Below, piece after piece: positions 57,229 to 64,000 of a DNA stretch of 64,000 nucleotides. The translations under genes were made by a program, and so were the position numbers. This DNA comes from Isoetes taiwanensis. Its lineage: Eukaryota > Streptophyta > Lycopodiopsida > Isoetales > Isoetaceae. Position 1 is the stretch's first letter, and each line of letters opens with the position of its first letter. The stretch spans positions 4,014,563-4,078,562 of the forward strand of contig JAJEKV010000020.1 in assembly GCA_021234155.1 (NCBI GenBank), given 5' to 3'. Below the pieces are notes generated by a model. It was not told the origin of the DNA and searched no databases. It saw only the letters and a program-made list of their open reading frames with translations.

Positions 57229-60200
57229 GGATATTTGCTGTGTCACCTGGAACCTCCAGGGAATTAATAGTATCATTAAAAGGGATAGATTAAAGGTATG
57301 TCTCTCCTCCCTTAACCCTGATGTTCTGTTCCTTCAAGAGCATAAGATTCATGATCTGGATCATGAGACTATTATTAGTAGAACTTTCCCTCCCAATTAT
57401 AGTATTTGGTCGATTCCTGCTAACGATTCTTCTGCAGGAATAGCAATTGCCTGGAGGAACAATCTTAATATTTCTGACAATTTCATGATTAATGATAGAA
57501 ATGGCAGATGGCAGATTCTTCTTTGCACCATTCACAGAATTAAGCTTGCTCTGGTTAACATTTATGCTTACAATAATCCTGTAGAAAGGGTGGAGATATG
57601 GAAAAAGGTTAAAAGCAGTCTGGATAACCTTCAATTTGATGAATGCATATTAGGGGGAGATCTGAACATGGTAACTAACAGTTACATGAAGAACAAAAAT
57701 TTTAGACCTCTTGGGAGGCATGAAAAGGAAGCCTGGATGGATCTTACTCGGGGCCATAATTTAAATTTAGCAAGAACTAAACCTGATTCATACAGTTGGA
57801 CAGATAAAAGATTGGACCCCACCCTGTGCCTCCATGATAGGTTCTACCTATCAGAAAATCTCTGGAATGACAGCAGCAGGGTCAATAACTTGGAAGGATT
57901 TACTTTGTCAGACCACTACCCCCAACAAATGAGAATCAAGGCTTGCAACTAAGTCAACAGAAAGAGGAAAACATACTTCAAGCTTAACACTAGTCTTCTC
58001 GAGCATGAGGAATTTATGGACAGATTACAGGAGATTTTAGCTACAATTCCAAAACCAACTGGAAAATCGGGTTGGATGCATTGGTGGGTTATGGCAGCCA
58101 AAGCGATCAAGAAGTGGCTCAAAGAGTGGGGTAAAGCAGTCCATTATAGTAAGCTCGCATTCCTCCAAAATCTGAGAGATAAGCTTCCCACTGCCTCTGA
58201 TGATGAGAAATGTTAGTCCTGTGCCTCCTGGTTCAGGACTATTCATGCATACGACGGACCAGGTCAAGCTCAAGGATCCACAGACAGGCATGGGTCAGCC
58301 ATCAAAGGCTCAGCAGAAGACCAAGCAGCAGACCACGCAGTCAAAGCCTGCGTCCGTCAACAAGAGGCACCGCTCAGACAAGTGATGGCGCGTCACCGCC
58401 CGCGTCAGCGTCAGCGTGATTCTAGGCACTTCAAGAGGCACCGCCAACATTCCTGCAAATCAGGCCTCCTTCCAGGAGTCGGCACCGAGATCAGTCAGGG
58501 TGTCTATATTGGGCCAAAGGCCATTGTACTATATATATGAGTAGAGCTAGCACATGAGTTTTTAGATGAGTTTTGAGTCTTGTCTCTCTTCAGTCTTCTC
58601 TCGATTGCGAGAGTTCATGTATGTTCATCATTGATATCAAGGAAGCTTATCATTTTCCTCTCACTGTTCTCTCTTGTTCTGTTTTCTTCTTGTTCTTTTC
58701 TTGCAAATCCCGCGTGACATAGTCCCCCGGATTCTCCTGTTAGATCCAAGGGTCCTCACAGAGGGCTGTCTTGCAGGAGTTCCCGAACCCAGACCCCAAA
58801 CAAGAAAGAGGACATTAAAGCAAATATTGAAAAGGAAGAAATTAGAATAGCTGAAGGATGGAGACTCAAAGCCAAGATTAGGGAGATCAAAGATGATGAA
58901 AGAAGCAGCAAGCTAAGGGCAGACTGAAAAAGAATCATATTTTCAAAATAAGGGTAGGAGATGAAGATATCTTGGAGGAGGACCAGATTAAGCTAGCTGT
59001 TGCTGCCCACTTCACTAACATTATGGGCACTAATCAGGATTGTCCCCGGGATACCATGAACGGCTTCATCAATCTCCAAGCAAAGGTTAGTATTGAGGAC
59101 AACTTAAGTATTGAAAAACCTTTTTCCAAGGAGGAACTCTTTAAGATAGCATTGGAAATGGAAAAAGGTAAAAGCCCAGGACCTGACGGGCTTCCAGTCG
59201 AATTTTTCATCAAAGCATGGCCTGCCCTTGGAGAGTGCTTAACCCACTTGGCTAACGAGTTCAGGGATATCAAATGTTTGGATGCGAGAACCTGATCACG
59301 CTTATCCCTAAGACTGATATGCATGTTACCCTTTCGGATTACAGGCCTATTTTGCTAACTAATGTTGTATATAAGATTATTTCAGGGACCATTGCTAGAA
59401 GACTTAAGATTGTGCTAGAGAAAATTATTAGCACATCCCAGGCTGCTTATCTGAAAGATAGATTCATTCTTGACAATGTGGTGATGGCAGTGTTAGGCCT
59501 AAATTGGGCTAAAGACTCCAATCAAGATATAGCCCTCATTAAGCTTGATATAACCAAGGCCTTTGATACAGTTAGTTGGAATTTCCTTTTCAATTGTTGC
59601 AGTGCTCTTGGCTTTTCGGATGAGGTAATTCTTCTTTTTAAAGCTATTCTCTCAAATTCCAGATCTTCAGTTATAATTAATGGTGAGTTGTGGCCCTTTC
59701 TTCCCTCTGCAAAGAGGTGTCAAGCAAGGCTGCCCACTAGCCCCATTCCTCTTTCTTATTATTATGGAGGCACTTCATAGCAAGCTAGAAGAAGCCAAAA
59801 GAACTAACTTGATCCAAGGTCTCACCCTCCCCGAAAATGGGGTAATGGATCAAATATTGAATGGACATTTTGCAGATGATACATTTCTTCTAGTCTCGAT
59901 GTACAGCAGATCCCTATCCAACACTCAAACCATTTTGGAGGATTTTGGTGTAGCCTCGGGATGTAAAATCAATCTAACTAAATCCAAGGTTGTGGCCAGA
60001 GATCAGGTAAAAGGAGAGCAAACAGCTGCTCTCATGGGCTGTAAGTATATTCTTCCTACTAGCTCGTCCAAAATTTTAGGAATCCCCTTAGCTCTTAAAG
60101 GGAGCCCCTCTGACATCTGGACGGACATTATAGAAAAATTCCAGAAAAAGGTGGACAATTTAAACTCTAAATATATATCCAAACAAGGCAGGGCCATTAT

Positions 60201-61625
60201 TGCTAACTTTGTCATCTCCTCATCTCATGTTTATCAGTCCTCTGTTATCTTAGCCCCGAAGAAAGTTTCTTCCAAGCTCTGCGGCCAGAACAAGAGATGT
60301 TGGACCCCGGTAGCCATGGAGGAGTGCTGTAAAAGCAAAAGCATGGGAGGGCTGGGAGTTATCAACATTGAGAAACAGGGGATTGCCCTTGCAGCCAAAT
60401 ACTTTTATAAGGCAGCCTACAACAGTGTCAACCATCTGATCTCGATAATTATCAGACACTATTTAAGAAAATGTCTCTCTTATGGATGGAGGAAACTTAA
60501 TATTAATCTGCCTCACTCTATTTACTTTCCCTTCTCGGTTCCCAATTCCATCCCTGGTCTTATTAAGAAGTGGATTAGAGCCTAGAATATGGTGAAAGGC
60601 TTGTTCATATGGAAGGAGGGGCTTTCTATGGATCAATCAATATTCTGGAATCCGGCCCTCCATACTAATGACTCATCTCTTTGTTTAGCCTGCCACTTTC
60701 CGGAACAGGCTAAGCTATGGAGCAGTAAGGGGATTCACCATATTAGGGATTTGTTTAATGACCATGGAATCATTCCCTTCAGGAACTCGGTGTTGGCTGA
60801 TGAAGGTGAAAACACAGAGATGCTCTATAATAATATATGCATGATGCTAATCCATGGAAGGTGGTCAGAAGACAATCTCAATTGGAACCATAACGGGTCT
60901 GCTGGCTTTACTGTTAAAGCAGCTTACAAATATTTAATGAGGAACCAGAAGATTTCCTTGCATAGCAAATGGCAGATCGGGGAAGAAAAGTGCATCAGAA
61001 ACCTGAAATTTATGTGGTCCAACCCCATCCCTCCCAAAGTGAAATCCTTTATGTGGCAGCTTTGGCACAAGGCTCTGGCCACTAATTACAAGAGGCACAA
61101 GCTCCACATGGCTGATTCTGATGCATGTCCTAGATGTCTGAGCCACAGGGAGGATGAGGAGCACCTATTTCGATCATGTACCTGGTCTGAATGGGTTCTC
61201 GAGCTTGCATCCACTTTGTTTGATTATGATCTTCATGCCCTCGACTCGCTGGATTTCTTTTCGCCAATTAATCCCAATGACTATCCTTTTGTGGAGAATG
61301 TGGAAGGGCAGGAACAACTTCATATTTAACTGTGATATCACTCACCCGGAAGCTGTCATCAAGCAAATTGAATATGATATCAAATGGATTATTGCTGTTG
61401 GTTAATGCCTATCATATTCCTCATAACTCTCTTGGTAGTTTTTCAGGTATTTTTTTTATGCTGGTACGTAAGCTCAAGTGGAAGAAAATTGATCCGGTCG
61501 TCAATCAGCAATGGATCAAAGTATTTGGACCTCCGGATCTGTTCAGTCATGAGGAGCCGTGTTTTTGCAACTGCTGCTGCGACCAAAACCCGGATGCAAG
61601 AAGAGGACAACTATGCGAAGAATAG
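57221..61625 (+). pseudogene. L1 ORF2: APE endonuclease, RT, zinc finger; interrupted
   Basis: ATG 57221 overlaps the ORF1 stop. Endonuclease at 57221-57952: CVTWNLQGINS, DVLFLQEHKI, ALVNIYAYN, CILGGDLNMV and TLSDHYPQ. Linker at 58016-58210, then the foreign insertion, resuming near 58790. RT: KGKSPGPDGLPVEFF (59160), LSDYRPILLTNVVYKII, AYLKDRFILDN, LIKLDITKAFDTVSW (catalytic Asp), a frame change near 59700, RGVKQGCPLAPFLFLI, GHFADDTFLLV (FADD, 59868) and INLTKSKVV. After the RT, a region with GGLGVINIEKQGIALAAKY. Near 61000-61180 the finger CPRCLSHREDEEHLFRSC. Stops and shifts occur near 57950, 59295, 60586 and 61329. It nicks DNA and primes reverse transcription there. Confidence 0.85.
58211..58760 (+). 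mobile_element. Solo-LTR- or TRIM-like insertion inside the L1
   Basis: L1 coding sequence stops after NLRDKLPTASDDEK (58208) and resumes near 58765 (in-frame piece DIKANIEKEEIRIAEGWR from about 58813). The interruption is more GC-rich, starts TGTTAGTCC and ends CTCACA (TG...CA), and has a TATA-like ACTATATATATGAG at 58529-58542 followed by a T/C-rich leader, as in a copia-type LTR. No internal domain is present. Flanking five-base duplications are not clear (AGAAA against GAGGG), so boundaries could be off by some bases. Confidence 0.5.
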
Positions 61626-61935
61626 AATAGAATCGAATAGAAGCTAAAGACAGTAAAGGGCGATTCAACATGGCAAAGGCAGGAACATGTTTATGTGTAT
61701 TTTGCACCCTTACCGTCATGGTCAGGGGCAGAGGCAGAAAGTCCAGCAACTTTAACCTCAGATTACACTTCTAGGCTGGCGAAGGAGTTACATCAAACAT
61801 TGTCCCTTATATCACAACTGGATTTCACGTTATTATCCCTTCCTTTTTATCTACAATTTTAGGGCTATACTTCCCTGTAAAAAGTACTTTTTGTTAACTT
61901 ATAACTTATAATTAATATAAATATACGCTTTCAAT

Positions 61936-61947
61936 AAAAAAAAAAAA
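61936..61947 (+). other. Poly(A) tail of the L1
   Basis: A12 after TTTCAAT, so AATAAA merges into the tail. It lies one base before the right target duplication. Confidence 0.9.
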
Positions 61948-61948
61948 G

Positions 61949-61971
61949 GAGAATTGAGCGAAAGTAGATTT
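61949..61971. repeat. Target-site duplication of the L1, right
   Basis: GAGAATTGAGCGAAAGTAGA plus TTT, right after the poly(A). One C/T difference from the left copy. Confidence 0.92.
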
Positions 61972-62346
61972 CCACAATAGACTCTGCAAGAGGAAATGGC
62001 AAAACGGTGAAGGGAACGAAGGAATTGGCAGGTGTTGGTGGAAAGGGGTGCCACCGAGAAAAGGCATCCATAGTTCTAAAAGCACATATATAATTTCAAT
62101 TTTACTCTTATTGGTCTAAACCGAAATCAATTAATCACATTTTCCAGTTCCGTAAAGCCATCAATAAATATTTGGAATACTTAGATACTGTGTCGGCGAG
62201 GCTTATAGAGTGCAAAGATGACTTTATAAGACAATTCAACGACCTCTTTTATTTCTGTGGGGTTTATATCATGTGCATAACAATGCTGGAGATCGTATTG
62301 ATTTCTTGCTTTGGCGATCAAAGAGCCTCTCCACAATGTTTGCTAT

Positions 62347-62600
62347 TCATATACCCACGCTAGCAGTCATATACATGGCACTGAATTAAATCGGTGTTTC
62401 ATTCTTTTATGGTACTCATAAATGCCACGGAAAATTATCGTTATGGCATTGCAGAATTAACCGCACATTTTTCCTATATACCCACGCTAGCAGTCATATA
62501 TATGGCACTGAATTAAATCGGTGTTTCATTCTTTTATGGTACTCATAAATGCCACGGAAAATTATCGTTATGGCATTGCAAAATTAACCGCACATTTTTC
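62347..62600. repeat. 127-bp tandem duplication
   Basis: Two units with nearly identical sequence (ATACCCACGCTAGCAGTCAT ... GAATTAAATCGGTGTTTC ... AACCGCACATTTTTCC). They differ at a handful of bases, so the duplication is recent. Confidence 0.9.
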
Positions 62601-62659
62601 CTTTAGGGGTTTTTAATTGGGATTTGATATAATCTATCGATATGCTTATTGGATTAATT

Positions 62660-62790
62660 TTCTTTGATTCCTATTCCAATGCATTTCCTTTTGGATTAGA
62701 TTCCTTTAATTCCAATTCTATGCAATTCACTTTGGATTAGATTCCTTTTATTCCAATTCTATGCAATTCCTTCGACTCCAATTCTAATGC
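62660..62790. repeat. Short A/T-rich tandem repeats of about 45 bp
   Basis: TTTGGATTAGATTCCTTTTA, TTCCAATTCTATGCAATTC and variants recur three times. Confidence 0.7.
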
Positions 62791-64000
62791 AATATTTTAA
62801 TATTTCCATGTAACGTGAATCAATGTTACGACGTGATGGAAGATCTTGTTGCAGACTGCCTTTGCGCCCTGCTTTCCATGAGACACTAATATAGCTCTAT
62901 TTTTAATTTACATTTGGTATGTTGCGGTTTTTGAATCGCGAGATGCTGAGGCTTTGGAATCTTGACCATTTCTGAATGATTTGATTCAAGCATTGCCTTG
63001 TTCCTGAAGTATAATAAGGCACTAAACCGGAGAAGATTATCTCAGATTCAACCGGCCCTAAAGTGAAATCCACTAGCCTGGCCGTTTTCGCATATGTAAT
63101 CAATTGAGCTTTTGAGATTCCATATATGCTAATTTATAAACAATAAACTTACAAACCTGTTTGCTGTCCCCAATCAAGAGAGTAGTCAAAAGTTAAAAAG
63201 GATAGCCATTCTTAAGACGATGCTTTCAATTATACCATGCGGCCATACAATGACCATATATATAGAATTCAAACAGTGAAAGGATAAACCAATGATGTTG
63301 CCATTGTTGCCCTTAGATTCTACAATTAGCAAGGCTAAGGGGGACTGGGGCATGTCAAAGCAAAGTTCTCCTGCTCAGCTGATTAATTCTGCCATCAAGT
63401 ATGAAGAATGCGCATCATGATTCCTAAAGATCACAAAAACAGTCGTGTAAGCAAATTGCACTTCCCAAATGCCAAAGTATTCCTCCTGCATTTGCATGTA
63501 TTGTTCCTTAAAACTTCTAGAAAAAAATTTCTCTATCTTGTTTTGGATTCCAGATCGTGGTTTCAATTATTTTCTTTCGTGCTTTCAATTGTTTTGGGTT
63601 CCAGATCGTGCTTTCGTGTTCTTCTTTGCATTACTTATTTGCCTTTTGCTGAAATAGCTGCCCCATGAACTGCCTTCTTGACATTTGTACAGTTTCCTAG
63701 ATAATCATCAGTTGAAAAAGCCCATTTACTCTCCTTCGCTCTATCATGTCCACAAAAACTATCGTCGGAATTAACTGCCAAGTAAAGTTTTCCATTTCTT
63801 CCAATATGCTTCAGCATCTTTGTCAAAGTCTGGATGAATTGGGACTAATGTTGCCTACAATGTAGTCCATGTACATCTTGCTTAAGTGGGTTCAAAAACT
63901 TGCCTTGCATTGCCCCAAGAATGTGAATCACATAAACTATCTATCTATGTCTAGAATGTGCATACTTTCCATTGCTAACTTCCTTCTCTGCTACTTTTCC
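62791..64000. other. Intergenic, nothing recognisable
   Basis: A partial repeat GGGTTCCAGATCGTG(G/C)TTTC at 63545-63620 is the only structure seen. Confidence 0.5.

Larger units (their letters stand above)
55970..61948 (+). mobile_element. L1-type LINE, bounded by 23-bp target duplications
   Basis: About 6.0 kb on the plus strand: DUF4283-type ORF1 (to 57228), endonuclease/RT ORF2 (from 57221), a 3' UTR, AATAAA and A12 at 61936-61947, and a direct repeat on each side. The one mismatch in the 23-base duplication shows the insertion is fairly young. A ~550-base insertion at 58211-58760 interrupts ORF2, and several frame breaks make it inactive. The first bases of the element are already in ORF1, so a few hundred bases of 5' UTR are probably missing. 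Confidence 0.92.

Overview
The window looks like nuclear DNA of a land plant, most plausibly a seed-free lineage (fern, lycophyte or bryophyte), although the sequence alone does not settle this. Reasons: AT-rich non-coding DNA, GT-AG introns, a plant-type SGF11 homologue, a CYP72-clan-like P450, a plant-type tRNA-Pro, and a dense mix of LINEs, an intron-bearing Penelope-like retroelement, a DDE DNA transposon and foldback elements. Host genes are few; most of the 64 kb is mobile-element sequence at various stages of decay.

Layout. 0-3 kb: tail of a degenerate LTR-type element and a possible small unrecognised gene. 3.6-4.2 kb: LINE 3' end on the minus strand. 5.0-5.3 kb: short SINE-like repeat. 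5.6-12.4 kb: a ~0.7 kb sequence present twice; the left copy is split by a nearly full-length 4 kb LINE (minus strand) with a coiled-coil ORF1 and an endonuclease/RT ORF2, and the right copy is the matching unfilled site. 14.1-21.2 kb: a 7.1 kb DNA transposon with GGGTG terminal inverted repeats, an ATTA target duplication, one gene on each strand and a transposase-like domain. 21.8-25 kb: SINE-like and LINE scraps and a possible gene 5' end. 26.0-29.9 kb: the host island, with SGF11 (+), a P450 (-, convergent with SGF11) and tRNA-Pro(CGG) (-). 31.2-36.4 kb: three truncated same-strand LINEs around a Myb/SANT-like gene. 36.8-45.8 kb: a 9 kb Penelope-like element on the minus strand with ~2.4 kb direct repeats on both sides of a reverse-transcriptase gene. 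45.8-55.9 kb: mostly featureless, with tandem repeats, a strong 107-bp hairpin, a 430-bp foldback element and tRNA-derived SINE-like copies. 55.9-62.0 kb: a plant L1 (DUF4283-type ORF1, APE/RT ORF2) bounded by a 23-bp target duplication and interrupted by a solo-LTR-like insertion.

How the parts connect. The LINEs at 3.8, 31.2, 34.4 and 35.7 kb, the SINE-like repeats at 5.0 and 21.9 kb, and more loosely the 6.2 kb LINE end in one design: a short stem-loop (usually AGACC-N4-GGTCT), a G-A-rich spacer ending in ATAAA, then a 3-5-bp microsatellite. Stem bases vary while pairing is largely kept, which suggests an RNA signal read by the LINE enzyme and shared with its SINE partners. The two 2.4 kb repeats of the Penelope-like element differ mainly at CAG/CTG sites, by scrambled rather than transition changes. 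That looks like long-read basecalling error at CHG-methylated cytosines, so several coding breaks there may not be real.
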